Positions 49,901-55,850 of a stretch of 64,000 nucleotides of DNA are shown here, one piece after another. This DNA is from Desulfomonile tiedjei DSM 6799 (GTDB lineage Bacteria; Desulfobacterota; Desulfomonilia; Desulfomonilales; Desulfomonilaceae). The stretch lies in contig NC_018025.1 in the NCBI RefSeq assembly GCF_000266945.1, positions 2,294,001 to 2,358,000 on the forward strand. Direction: 5' to 3'. The translations under genes were made by a program, and so were the position numbers. The notes under the pieces are model-generated. The model had not been told where the DNA came from. It saw only the letters and a program-made list of their open reading frames with translations, and did not search any database. The stretch's first letter is position 1. Every line of letters begins with the position of its first letter.

Positions 49901-50802
49901 GCCCTGAAAGTCATCATAGAATCGAGTGTTCCGCCACCAGCCTGAAAATCCAGGCTGCCATCGTTCGTTATACTCAACAGTCCATAGTTTACCGAGAGAG
50001 TCACCTCTATGTCACTGTTGCCGGAATCAACGTCGTATACATACAAGGAACTGATAGAGAGTTCTGAATTTTCCTGTATCGTCTGTTCAGCAGGCACCAT
50101 TACAGTGGGAGCGTCGTTTACCAATGATGAAGAGTGTTGTTGGATATAATGGAAATCATTTCCCCAAATATATTCGCTTTGGTTCCAGTCATTGAAAACC
50201 TGAACTCCGAAATTGTCAGCAAACCAAGTCCGATAGAGTTCCCATGCATCATCATTGACAGCATCAAACCACCACCATTGTCCACCATAATGGTCTTGAT
50301 ACAGCAGATGGAGATCGTCCACACGGTACTGACTTCCGTTCCAATCGTTGTAGACCCACATCCACTCGGAATCAACCTGGTCCGCGAACCAGGTGAATGC
50401 CGGCTCCCAGTTCTCGTCAGTCACGTCATCCCACCAGTACCACGCGCCGGTTGAGGCTTCGGAATACCAGTATTGGTGCTCGCCGTGATACCAGTAAGTA
50501 ATATCTCCTGAGATTTGAGCCCACCAATCACTGGTCTCGTTCCACCACCAATTCGTGTTTTGGTTATACCACCAGCCTTCTCCATCGTCGTTGTACCACC
50601 AGCCGTCATTGACATAAACCCAGCCAAGGCTGTCTACCTGATTTGTGTCCGCTTGATCGGAATATACGTGATCGGTATCTTGGGATGCCTCTAAGTGTTT
50701 ATCGACAGTTCCATCCAGTACAATTCTTTCCTCAAGCACCTCGAGAACCAGTCCACCGCGACTATGATCGAATGCTTCTGAAACTTCTTTTTGCCGTTTC
50801 AT
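37816..50802 (-). CDS. Giant VCBS-repeat surface protein with Trp-rich N-terminus
   Basis: 4328 residues; AAAGGA precedes the ATG. An N-terminal LEERIVLDGT (residues 23-32) resembles the LEPR-XLL motif of very large extracellular repeat proteins. Residues 61-213 contain 27 Trp. After a cadherin-like segment come eight 92-residue PKD/cadherin-like repeats (IDNMTxxEGTSTLPIDLT...), about two more cadherin-like domains, and by my count 30 VCBS repeats of two lengths (about 97 and 103 residues; pattern GDDxGSVTEDGxLTDTGTLTVxDVD). It ends at TITIMGTED, the end of a repeat, with no RTX or other secretion domain. The likely role is adhesion or biofilm. Type I secretion would normally need a C-terminal signal, which is not visible, and no transporter lies nearby. 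Confidence 0.92.
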   Translation of the reverse strand: MKRQKEVSEAFDHSRGGLVLEVLEERIVLDGTVDKHLEASQDTDHVYSDQADTNQVDSLGWVYVNDGWWYNDDGEGWWYNQNTNWWWNETSDWWAQISGDITYWYHGEHQYWYSEASTGAWYWWDDVTDENWEPAFTWFADQVDSEWMWVYNDWNGSQYRVDDLHLLYQDHYGGQWWWFDAVNDDAWELYRTWFADNFGVQVFNDWNQSEYIWGNDFHYIQQHSSSLVNDAPTVMVPAEQTIQENSELSISSLYVYDVDSGNSDIEVTLSVNYGLLSITNDGSLDFQAGGGTLDSMMTFRATWSEINEALQTLVYNPTNDYIDSLTIVVNDLGNSGSGGSQSTSNSIQITVENVAPVPVGIMDNVTMDEGNSTLSIDLTTYFQDIVDDVLTYSYSEDGGAYVDILDPTNFTLTYGNNGAHNITIRATDGQAGSEALQSFTVNVTNLNPVFSGTIDNMTINEGTSTLPIDLTAYFSDVPADTLTYSYSIDGGTSQQITNPAQFSLTFDDNGSHNVVVTVSDGDGGTVDSNTFTVDVVNLNPVFSGIIDNMTVNEGTSTLPIDLTAYFSDVPADTLTYSYAIDGGTSQNIANPAQFSLSFDDNGSHSVIVTVSDGDGGTVDSNTFTVEVLNLNPVFLGIIDNMTVNEGTSTLPIDLTALFSDVPADTLIHSYSIDGGTSQQITTPDQFSLTFDDNGSHNVVITVSDGDGGTVDSNTFTVDVVNLNPVFSGIIDNMTIDEGTSTLPIDLTALFSDVPADTLIYSYSIDGGTSQQITTPDQFSLTFDDNGSHNVVITVSDGDGGTVDSNTFTVDVVNLNPVFSGIIDNMTIDEGTSTLPIDLTAYFSDVQADTLNYFYSLDGGDLQHIDNPTEFSLAFGDNGPHAVTISVHDDDGGFVASNIFIVAVNNLNPVSLQDINNITIDEGNSTPFINLTDYFTDVPADTLNYFYSLDGGDLQHIDNPTEFSLTFGDNGSHAVTISVHDDDGGFVASNIFIITVNNVNPVFTGHIEDMIITEGSSTVPLDLTAMFGDVPGDSLLYGYRIDGSDPIWIPDPTQFSLTFSDSGVHTIVAGARDEDGGLGITNTFTVTVENVPPMASDNTISLMEDSIYSFTIDDFGFSDSGPQDSLQYVQIVELPASGILLLGSDPVQVNSEISVVDIAAGLLTFTPDPTENGTGYANFVFKVSDGTEYSLDSYTMTIDVTPVNDPPTATDDSFFTDEDTPLSIPASGVLGNDSDIDSESLMAIVQEQPLNGTLTLNTDGSFTYIPNENFNGTDSFTYKANDGDLDSDTATVTITVNSINDAAVIAGDNQGAVIEDDTLTDSGTLTVEDVDSPEQFIAITDLEGTYGTFTLAENGAWIYSLDNTKVQHLYQGETVTESFTVNSADGTPHSVTITITGMDDAAVITGDDQGSVTEDGALTDTGTLTVEDVDGAAFVPLTNVTSNNGFGTFSISPEGVWTYTLDNSNPAIQSLAEGETITDSFTVISTDGAVETPHDVTITIIGTNDSAVITGDDSGSVTEDGTLTDTGTLTVSDVDGSAAFVPFTNATSHNGFGTVSFFNGVWTYVLNNSNPAVQGLAAGETLTDSFTVTSTDGIQVTTHVVTITITGTDDPAVIGGDDSGSVVEDGTLDDTGTLTVSDVDGAAFVESTNAISNNGFGTFSITTDGVWTYTLDNSNPAIHSLAEGQTITDSFTVISTDGAVETPHEVTVTITGSNDLAVIGGDDQGAVTEDDTLTDSGTLTIDDVDSPEQFVATNMQGDFGTFTLSENGIWTYSLDNTKVQDLHEGQTATDSFIVNSADGAGHTVTITITGVNDAAIITGDDQGSVTEDGGLTDTGTLTVEDVDNQEQFVAIAEFEGTYGTFSLEENGVWTYSLDNTLVQDLAQDETVTDTFSVNSADGTTHTVTITITGVNDDAVITGDDQGSVTEDGALTDTGTLTVEDVDSPEQFVAITEFEGTYGTFSLNTNGDWTYALDNTRVQHLYQNDIATDSFTVSSADGATHTVTITITGVNDDAVITGDNLGSVTEDGTLTDSGTLTVEDVDSNEQFVAITEFEGTYGTFSLDTSGNWTYFLDNTRVQDLAQGVTAVDSFTISSADGTSHSVIITITGVNDDAVITGDDQGFVTEDGTLTDSGTLTVEDVDSDEQFVAITEFEGTYGTFSLDENGAWTYSLDNSKVQHLDVDDTAIDSFTVNSADGTLHSVTITITGVNDAAVITGDNQGSVTEDGVLTDTGTLTVFDVDGDPEFDSLTNIEGTFGTFSLTVDGNWTYSLDNDKVQHLFQDETVTDSFTVSSVDGTPHSVTITITGTNDPAVFGGDDSGSVTEDNALTDSGTLTVSDADGAAFIPLANVISNNGFGTVTLTEDGLWTYTLDNSNSAIQSLAAGQTVTDSFIVTSTDGVIETPHTVTVTITGTNDPAVIAGDDSGSVTEDGALTDTGTFTVSDVDGTALFVPFTNVISNNGYGTVSFFDGVWTYALDNTNLAVQGLAAGETLTDTFTVTVTDGIQVTAHVVTITITGTNDPAVFGGDDSGSVTEDNALTDSGTLIDSDVDGAAFVPFTNVTSDNGFGTVSITTGGLWTYTLDNSNPAIQSLAEGQTLTDTFTVISTDGVAETPHSVTITITGTNDPAVIDGDDQGTVTEDGTLTDSGTLTVADIDSPEQFVAITDFAGTYGTFSLNTDGSWSYTLNNATVQHMDQDDTATDSFTVNSADGTSHNVTITITGANDAAEITGDDQGAVSEDGTLTDSGTLAVEDVDGPEQFIAITDFEGTYGTFTIDEDGAWAYSLDNSKVQDLYEGEIVTDSFTVKSADETPHTVTITITGLNDAATISGEDSGDVTEDDTLTDSGILAVEDVDSPEQFIAITDLEGIYGTFTLTEEGAWTYSLDNTKVQDLYEGETVTDSFTVNSVDGTPHNLTITITGANDAALISGDDQGSVSEDGTLTDSGSLILDDVDGPEQFVATNMQGDFGTFTLSENGIWTYSLDNTKVQDLHEGQTATDSFTVKSADETPHTVTITITGLNDAATISGEDSGDVTEDDTLTESGILAVEDVDSLGQFVAITDLEGTYGTFTLTEEGAWTYSLDNTKVQDLYGGETVTDSFTVNSVDGTPHNLTITITGVNDAAMIAGDDQGALSEDVTLIDSGTLNVSDVDGAEQFTAITDFEGTYGTFTLTEDGAWTYSLDNDAVQNLHQGQIVTDSFTVSSVDGTAHDVTIMIAGTNDPAVFGGDDSGTVTEDGTLTDTGTLTVFDVDGATFVPLTNVTSNNGFGTFRITADGVWEYTLNSSNPAIQSLAGGQTITDSFTVISTDGAVETPHSVIITITGTNDPVVIAGDDSGSVTEDGTLTDTGRLTVSDVDGSAAFIPFMNVTSDNGYGTVSFLNGVWTYTLNNANPAVQGLAAGETLTDTFTVIGTDGILLTPHQVTITIIGTDDPAVFGGDNSGSVIEDGSLADTGTLTVSDVDGAAFVPFTNVISNNGYGTVSLTPDGVWTYTLDNGNPAIQSLAEGRTLTDTFTVISTDGAVATPHDVTVTITGTNDPAEIGGDDSSSVTEDATSQVTGTLTVSDVDGADQFVAITEMQGTYGTFTIETDGDWIYTLNNATVQHLDQDDTATDSFIVSSADGTTHTVTITINGMNDAAMIDGDNQGSVTEDEISQDTGTLTVADVDGPEQFVAITNMEGTYGTFTVETDGDWIYTLNNATVQHLDQDDTATDSFTVSSADGTTHTVTITINGTNDLAVIDGDNQGSVTEDTIGQDTGTLTISDVDGPEQFVATTNMEGTYGTFSIETDGDWIYTLNNATVQHLDQDDTATDSFTVSSADGTTHTVTITINGTNDLAVIAGDDQGTLTEDGSLTDTGALTVSDVDSAEQFVAVTNVVGTYGTFSLNTDGTWTYTMDNDLVQGLSEGQPATESFDVSSADGTPHTVTITITGVNDAAVIDGEDQGALTEDATSPAIGTLTVSDVDGDAGFAVITDMVGTYGVFNLAENGSWAYSLDIAKVQDLYQGETVTDSFTVNSADGTPHSVTITITGMNDAALITGDDQGTLTEDSSLTDIGTLTVEDVDSAEQFVAVTNVTGTYGTFSLNTDGAWTYTMDNDKVQHLDQDDVATDTFTVNSADGTEHTVTITINGTNDAAVIAGEDRGALTEDATGPAIGTLTIADVDGDDEFIAITDVVRTYGTFSLNENGAWTYMLDNDRVQNLHQGQIATDSVTVSSADGTTHTVTITITGINDAAVIDGDDSGSVIEDGTLTDTGTLTVSDVDGTALFIPFTDVTSHNGYGTVSFSGGVWTYLLDNDNPVVQALPAGEPLIDTFTVTATDGTVITEYVVTITIMGTED
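47515..49730 (-). repeat. Eight tandem 276-bp repeats (92-aa PKD/cadherin-like units)
   Basis: Eight units with the pattern IDNMTxxEGTSTLPIDLTAYFSDVPADTL. The fourth and fifth are almost identical at DNA level (about 48281-48560 and 48557-48836), so the array has recently duplicated or converted. Confidence 0.88.
50164..50622 (-). other. Sequence encoding the Trp-rich domain of the giant protein
   Basis: Residues 61-213: 27 Trp in 153 positions, with many Tyr, Asp and Asn, including WWW twice. Two related units share TWFAD, NDWN and D-x-H-x3-Q (about residues 132-170 and 187-222). I do not recognise the domain. Confidence 0.8.
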
Positions 50803-51267
50803 GACGGATTCCTTTCACAATAACGAACTCATATGGTCGTTTGTAACGGACAAAAAAAGACCCCCCTCAGCTAAAACTGAATACGGCTGAGAAAACGAAG
50901 AAAAACCCCAATAAGAGACATTCCTATCCGTGCTGTCGCTCTCTGTGCGACATCACGAGTAAGAGGACTCCGAGAGTAAGAGAAGTTGGTTAAAGAGGAA
51001 TATCAAGATAGTAGCCCCCCCCCTGAAACAGAAAACGTTGTTAATGGGCCATTTCACAAGCTTAGAGAGCAAGTAACTTCAGAAATAGGAACTCCGCAAC
51101 TGTACCTGCCGCAGCGTATGACCCATACAGCGACTTGCTAGCCGAAATTGCCAGACCCCTTGGCTTAAAATCTTTCTTTGATCGGAAGTATAATTCTTAG
51201 CTCTATGAAAGCGAGTCGATCCTGCCAAATCAAATCTGGGCTTGTCAAGAAGATTTTTGACGTTAGC
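50803..51267. other. Leader/promoter region of the giant gene up to the IS element
   Basis: About 465 bases without a gene. It includes a terminator-like hairpin (50852-50891), a run of nine C (51015-51023) and the 8-bp target duplication at its distal edge. If the giant gene's promoter lay further upstream, the IS insertion has separated it. Confidence 0.5.
50852..50891 (-). terminator. Attenuator-like hairpin in the leader of the giant gene
   Basis: Read on the minus strand: CTCAGC and GCTGAG (50886-50891 and 50866-50871) form a 6-bp stem, followed by a G run and seven T (50852-50858), about 50 bases before the start codon. It could attenuate transcription or end upstream transcripts. Confidence 0.4.
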
Positions 51268-52821
51268 GTAAAGCTTCAGTTATTCGCGGGAGCAATTGTG
51301 ATGGATATAGCTATTCTTGAGGGCCGTTTCTTTGAAAGAGGAGTTCATAGGGGTCCAGCTTAAGATTCGTTGCTAATTGATCGAGAGTTTTCTTCATCTG
51401 TTCTGCAGGGTCGTTACCTCGTTTCTTGAGGGTGGTGAGGACGGTTGTGAGAATACTGCGCGTCTTGGCTCCGTTATCAGAAATAGATCCATAGCTGACC
51501 TTCCTTGCCACAACAGTGGGTCTCAGATCTCTTTCGGCTAAATTGTTTTCTGCCGGAATCGTTCGGTCTCGAGCCCAGTGATAGAGCCTCTCTTCATTTT
51601 CACGGAAGATACCTTGGATCCGGCGAATGCCCATATGGCGGGCCGGTCGTTCCATTGCGGCCTTAATTTCAGTCCGAAGCTTAGCCGCTCGACGATAGAA
51701 TTGCTTATCCGTAATCGGTTGGCTGCGAAGTCCCTGAGCGAGTGCAAGTAAAGGAGCCACAACAGCCACAAAAGTTGAGACCTCTGCTTCTTCGGGAAAC
51801 TCTTTTTCCAAATCCTGGACATCTCGCAGAAGGTGAGCGTAACAATATTGAATCTCACATGGAGCTTTCTTGTAGCCGCGGTAACGATCCACAACCAAAA
51901 CGCCCGGTAGCCGATCTTTGCCGAGGACTGCATGAGCTACTTGGGACGAGCGACTCTTGCCAAATTGGAAAATGCTCAAATCGGGAGTGGCGAAGAGCCA
52001 AACGTATCCGTTCTTGCCGTCAGTGCGCCAGCTCGTCTCATCTGCGTGTTTCACAGGAGCTTGTCGATATTCTTCAATGAGCTTCTGGGGAACTCTTTCA
52101 AAAAGTCGCCCCATTCGATGATATACCTCCATCAGGCTTCCTTCGCTTACTCCAGTCTGTTCACAGATTCGTCCCATGGGAAGACCATAGAAGTAATACA
52201 TCGTCATGGCATTGGCAATGAGTTGATTTCCGTAAAGACTCTTGGGAAGCACCCCGGGAGTCTGGGGAGTAAACGTGCGTTCACAACGATAACAATACCT
52301 TTTGGGTAAGCGAAATACTATTCGTTCGGGTTTTTGAGAAGGCGTATCCAGGACACTCCTCTCTTCCACCCCTTTCTTTTCAAGAATACCCCCGCATTCG
52401 GGACAGATATCTGGAGCCTCCACTTCTACCGCATAATCAAACTCGCACTCGTGGCTCTTGCGACCGGAACCTTTGTGTCCCTGCCGCGCACCTTTGGGCT
52501 TTTTCTCCTTCTGTTCACTGTTCCTCTTGATTGGTATTTTGGATGAGGGAGTGGAAGAGCCGAAGTATCCTTCTTGAGCCTTGCGCTCTTGATAGCGCAG
52601 TTTAGCCTCCAGGCTCTGGATCTTTTCTTTTAACTCGTCAATGCAACGCTGTTTTTCCAAACAAACCGGACAACCGTTTATGCCCATCCCATCATCACCT
52701 GAACAAGCGTTTCACCCACCAAGCCTATACCCCATCTCAAACCCGAACGCGAGAACCATTTAACCCCAAAAATAAAATTCTTCTCAAACTACCGCTCGAA
52801 ACTGAAGCTTTACACGTTAGC
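51260..52821. mobile_element. IS66-family insertion sequence (single-gene, ISBst12-like) with 8-bp target duplication
   Basis: The element itself is 51268-52813 (1546 bp). Its ends are inverted repeats beginning GTAAAGCTTCAGTT on both sides, with further partial matching inward; IS66 ends characteristically start GTAA. The flanking 8 bases are identical, ACGTTAGC at 51260-51267 and at 52814-52821, the usual 8-bp duplication. It carries only the large transposase and lacks tnpA and tnpB, as in the ISBst12 subgroup. The intact duplication, inverted repeats and reading frame point to a recent, probably active copy. Confidence 0.95.
51311..52687 (-). CDS. IS66-family transposase (TnpC type)
   Basis: 458 residues. 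An N-terminal coiled coil (KEKIQSLEAKLRYQERKAQ) is followed by a zinc-binding region (CPECG... and CYRCERTF). The DDE domain has catalytic Asp in KHADETSW, Asp in VVDRYRGYK and Glu in NNLAERDLR. The C-terminal IS66 tail is RSILTTVLTTLKKRGNDP. Length and motifs are complete, so the enzyme should be functional. Confidence 0.95.
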   Translation of the reverse strand: MGINGCPVCLEKQRCIDELKEKIQSLEAKLRYQERKAQEGYFGSSTPSSKIPIKRNSEQKEKKPKGARQGHKGSGRKSHECEFDYAVEVEAPDICPECGGILEKKGVEERSVLDTPSQKPERIVFRLPKRYCYRCERTFTPQTPGVLPKSLYGNQLIANAMTMYYFYGLPMGRICEQTGVSEGSLMEVYHRMGRLFERVPQKLIEEYRQAPVKHADETSWRTDGKNGYVWLFATPDLSIFQFGKSRSSQVAHAVLGKDRLPGVLVVDRYRGYKKAPCEIQYCYAHLLRDVQDLEKEFPEEAEVSTFVAVVAPLLALAQGLRSQPITDKQFYRRAAKLRTEIKAAMERPARHMGIRRIQGIFRENEERLYHWARDRTIPAENNLAERDLRPTVVARKVSYGSISDNGAKTRSILTTVLTTLKKRGNDPAEQMKKTLDQLATNLKLDPYELLFQRNGPQE

Positions 52822-53521
52822 TGAATATTTTTTGGACCGGAAATGCCTGGTTTACCAAGAAACGATTTATGATTGCCCAATTAGTCCCCGGCTTTTATTC
52901 AATGTATGAGAGCATCGACGGTAAGTAGTGTGGCTAAAGGACTGAGTGCCTATAAAGTAGCCCTCGGCCGGGTGTGCCTGGTAAGAGAAAGACGCGGGAG
53001 AGTTACGGGAAACAAGAAAGAGGAACTAAAGCACATAGGTAGGCAACAAGACGGAAGCAATCTGAGGGAAGTTGTAATAATGACGCTGTAATCGAAACAA
53101 AATAGTTTCTTCGCTGACCGGATTACCGCGCATCTTGCATGCACTGCGAAGCACTGATGACAATATGCATGTAGAAAAACGATCTTACTTAGACCGCCAA
53201 TGCTGATTAATACCACTATGCGTTCAAAGAAGTAATCCCGCCACCGGGTGGAGCAAATCCGGTCCTGGCATGCCTCCGAAGCGAAGTCAGGCGGTGCTGT
53301 TCGTAGCGAAGGAGATTTGCCGGGACCGGTAAATAACAGGTTTCTCAATATTCCCTACTATGAAAGCACATTGGTACAAATGTGTTCACGCAGATTTGAA
53401 AGACAAGAAACACTGCCACAACTTGCAGTATGAGGACAACAAAATGATGCTCCCTTTCATGGTCGTGCCAACCCGGTGATGCTCAACCCACATCCGGAGC
53501 GACTATACTCTGCACAGAGGT
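52822..53521. other. Gene-free stretch between IS66 and OYE gene
   Basis: About 700 bases. It contains copy 1 of the 156-bp structured repeat (53219-53374). A 61-codon frame at 52906 has low-complexity basic composition and no recognisable features, so it is not called. Confidence 0.55.
53219..53374 (+). repeat. 156-bp structured repeat, copy 1
   Basis: Near-identical to 54897-55053. A CCACC-G-GGTGG hairpin lies near the left end. A long-range stem pairs CCGGTCCTGG with CCGGGACCGG around 51 bases. The right half (AAATAACAGGTTTCTCA and TATGAAAGCACATTGG) is conserved but unstructured. Confidence 0.85.
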
Positions 53522-54628
53522 TCAAGCGTCCCTGTATCTGGGAAAATCAGTGTAACCAACAGCGTCGAACGAATACCAAACCTTCGTTTCTGCCTGCGGA
53601 TTTAACGGCCAACCATTCGCGAACCGTTCTACCAGATCAGGATTGCTGAGATATGGTCGGCCGAAAGCGATCAAATCGGCCTGTCCGTTCTGAATCGCAG
53701 CCTCCGCTGTTTCCTGAGTGTATCCACAATTTCCCATGATCGGCCCCTTAAACACTTCCCGGAATTCGGCCAGCGTCATGGGCTCTCCCAATGCATGAAA
53801 CCCAAATGCCAGGCCATCCATTACATGGAGATATGCAAGATTGTACCGATTCAACTCTCTAGCAACATAGAGAAACGTGTCACGATAATCCGGTGAGCCC
53901 ATATCGTTGAAAATACCGTTCGGTGCCAGATGCACGCCTACTCGGTTAGAGGGCCAGACAGTGAGAACTGCGTTCACGATTTCATCCAGAAACCGATAGC
54001 GGTTTTCCAGACTACCGCCATAGCGGTCCGTCCGGTGATTCGTCTTGGATTGCAGGAACTGATCGATCAGGTATCCATTCGCAGCGTGAAATTCAACCCC
54101 GTCAAACCCTGCAGCTTTCGCGCGTTCGGAGGCCCGTCGATAGTCCTCCACGATGGCTGGTATCTCACTGGTTTCCAGCGCTCGAGGCGCTTCGTATGGC
54201 AGCTTGCCTTTAGGCGTGTGACTATAGTCGCCGTTAATTTTGATGGCAGAAGGTGCTACCGGAAGATCTCCGTTTTCGAAAAAAGCAGCGTGGGAAGCCC
54301 TCCCGCAATGCCAAAGCTGGAGAAAAATCGGTGTTCCTGTGCGGTGGACCGCGTCGACAACTTGCTTCCACGCTTCGGCCTGCTCATCAGAATAGATTCC
54401 CGGACTGTTCAGCCAGCCAATGCCCTGTTTCGAGACGACAGTAGCCTCACTGACGATCAATCCGGCCGAGCTCCTTTGAGTATAATACTCGGCCATCAGT
54501 GCATTTGGCATCCGCTGCTCGCCCGCCCGTGACCGGGTCAATGGCGACATGACGATCCTATTTCTTAATGAGAGCCCGCCTAAATCGTATGAAGTGAATA
54601 AAGAGCCATTATTGATTCTTGTGACCAT
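53522..54628 (-). CDS. Old Yellow Enzyme family alkene reductase (NemA-like)
   Basis: 368 residues; TGGAGG precedes the ATG. FMN-dependent TIM barrel: N-terminal LSLRNRIVMSPLTRSRA, substrate-anion pair in EFHAANGYLIDQFLQ (H-x2-N), and phosphate-binding GNCGYT and DLIAFGRPYLSNPDLVERF. It reduces activated C=C bonds of enones or nitro-compounds with NAD(P)H in the cytoplasm. It is isolated and flanked on both sides by copies of the 156-bp repeat, which may have helped move it. Confidence 0.93.
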   Translation of the reverse strand: MVTRINNGSLFTSYDLGGLSLRNRIVMSPLTRSRAGEQRMPNALMAEYYTQRSSAGLIVSEATVVSKQGIGWLNSPGIYSDEQAEAWKQVVDAVHRTGTPIFLQLWHCGRASHAAFFENGDLPVAPSAIKINGDYSHTPKGKLPYEAPRALETSEIPAIVEDYRRASERAKAAGFDGVEFHAANGYLIDQFLQSKTNHRTDRYGGSLENRYRFLDEIVNAVLTVWPSNRVGVHLAPNGIFNDMGSPDYRDTFLYVARELNRYNLAYLHVMDGLAFGFHALGEPMTLAEFREVFKGPIMGNCGYTQETAEAAIQNGQADLIAFGRPYLSNPDLVERFANGWPLNPQAETKVWYSFDAVGYTDFPRYRDA

Positions 54629-54896
54629 GTTTTTACCTCCAGCAATCGGACGTGTGCGATGACTTGCCGTTTCGTGCGTGCTTCATGCTCGTGAGAAGGG
54701 AAGGGCGGTCTGCTGGACGGCCAGAATCGTACATTCCAGCCCAGACATCATGCATGGGCAAAAACATCGCTGCGTTGCTGAAAAAGCCTGTCCTTTCTTA
54801 TGCGTGAACATAATTCAGGGTATGCCCGCGGTCAAGGGCGATACTGGAGAACAGGAGTGGATCGTGAGCAGGCAGTTCGTCGTGACGATATCAGTG

Positions 54897-55053
54897 TGCG
54901 TTCAAAGAAGTAATCCCGCCACTAGCGGGAGCAAATCCGGACCCGGCATGCCTCCGAAGCGAAGTCAGGCGATGCCGTTCGTAGCGAAGGAGATTTGCCG
55001 GGTCCGGCAAATAACAGGTTTCTCACAATATTCCCTCTATGAAAGCACATTGG
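54897..55053 (+). repeat. 156-bp structured repeat, copy 2
   Basis: Direct-orientation copy of 53219-53374, 1.7 kb away. The left hairpin is CCCGC-CACTA-GCGGG. The long stem reads CCGGACCCGG with CCGGGTCCGG: both strands differ from copy 1 at the same base pair, so pairing is kept. Confidence 0.85.
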
Positions 55054-55285
55054 CATGATTCGATGCGATCGATCTGCCATCGCTTGCCTGCCGGCAATGA
55101 AGAGGGTGTCACAAAAATTTCTGAAACCTTATCTTCCAACGGATGTCTAGTAAATCAGGTCCATGTGAAAGACGCACCGTGCGTCTGAACCGCTTGCTGC
55201 TTAAAGGACAGTTGACTATTGTAAGACTCTTTTTAGGCGGTCCTTTGAGAGCAAGCCACATGGACTTTCTGCGTTCTACTTCAAT

Positions 55286-55738
55286 TTATCCACAGTTCCT
55301 GTTAATAAGTCGTGGTTAAACCTGTGGATAACTTCCTCACGACGGGCAATTTCTTCGGGATTTCGCAAAATGCGCTGGAGATGGGCAATTCGTAAGTATT
55401 TGAATTTTGGATGGGTTAGCTAACCTACGGAAGTCATTTAATGGTTTCCTAATACAAACAATGACTGGCTACGAGTTATTAACACCTGTGGATAAGTGAT
55501 CGCGAACGGAATTTTCAAAAAGTCCGTGATGTCGGTAAATCGTCGCGAGATTCTGGAAATTGTCTTCGAATTTCTGCATAGCTGTTTCGGTTGAATGGAA
55601 CCTGACCCGAGATTTGTTCTTGCGCGTGTTTGTTTTCCTCTCCACGCAAACAGAGTTTCTCTGTTTGAAATTCGATCTCTGAAATAATACTTCGAAATCA
55701 TCTTCCATCAGGACTTTGCAGAGTGCCACTTATCTACA
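55286..55738. other. Cluster of DnaA boxes, candidate replication origin
   Basis: Exact TTATCCACA at 55286-55294 and, on the other strand, at 55323-55331 and 55487-55495. TTATCTACA (one mismatch) lies at 55730-55738 and a weaker TTATTAACA at 55476-55484. The first two form a 10-bp inverted pair. The region is gene-free and AT-rich, as origins are. No dnaA, dnaN or gyrB is in the window. Confidence 0.4.
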
Positions 55739-55850
55739 GAGAAATTGTCTCGGTATCTTGACAACCGAACCGCGATGACCAAATAAGTGACAGAAGTTAA
55801 CCATCAAGGTTAATTAAGGCCAAGAATCTTGAACAAGGAGGACAGGCGTT

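Larger units (their letters stand above)
54629..55850. other. 1.2-kb gene-free region with DnaA boxes
   Basis: No convincing gene; two overlapping minus-strand frames (55438-55729) are rejected. It contains repeat copy 2, three perfect DnaA boxes, one near-perfect box and the 12-bp palindrome GGTTAGCTAACC (55414-55425). Confidence 0.6.

Noticed and set aside
51311-52687. Partial IS66 that lost tnpA and tnpB
   Set aside because: Both ends and the target duplication are present, so the element is complete as a single-gene subtype.
55438-55729. Two overlapping minus-strand frames of 87 and 86 codons
   Set aside because: They overlap each other and the DnaA-box region, lack ribosome sites and resemble no family.
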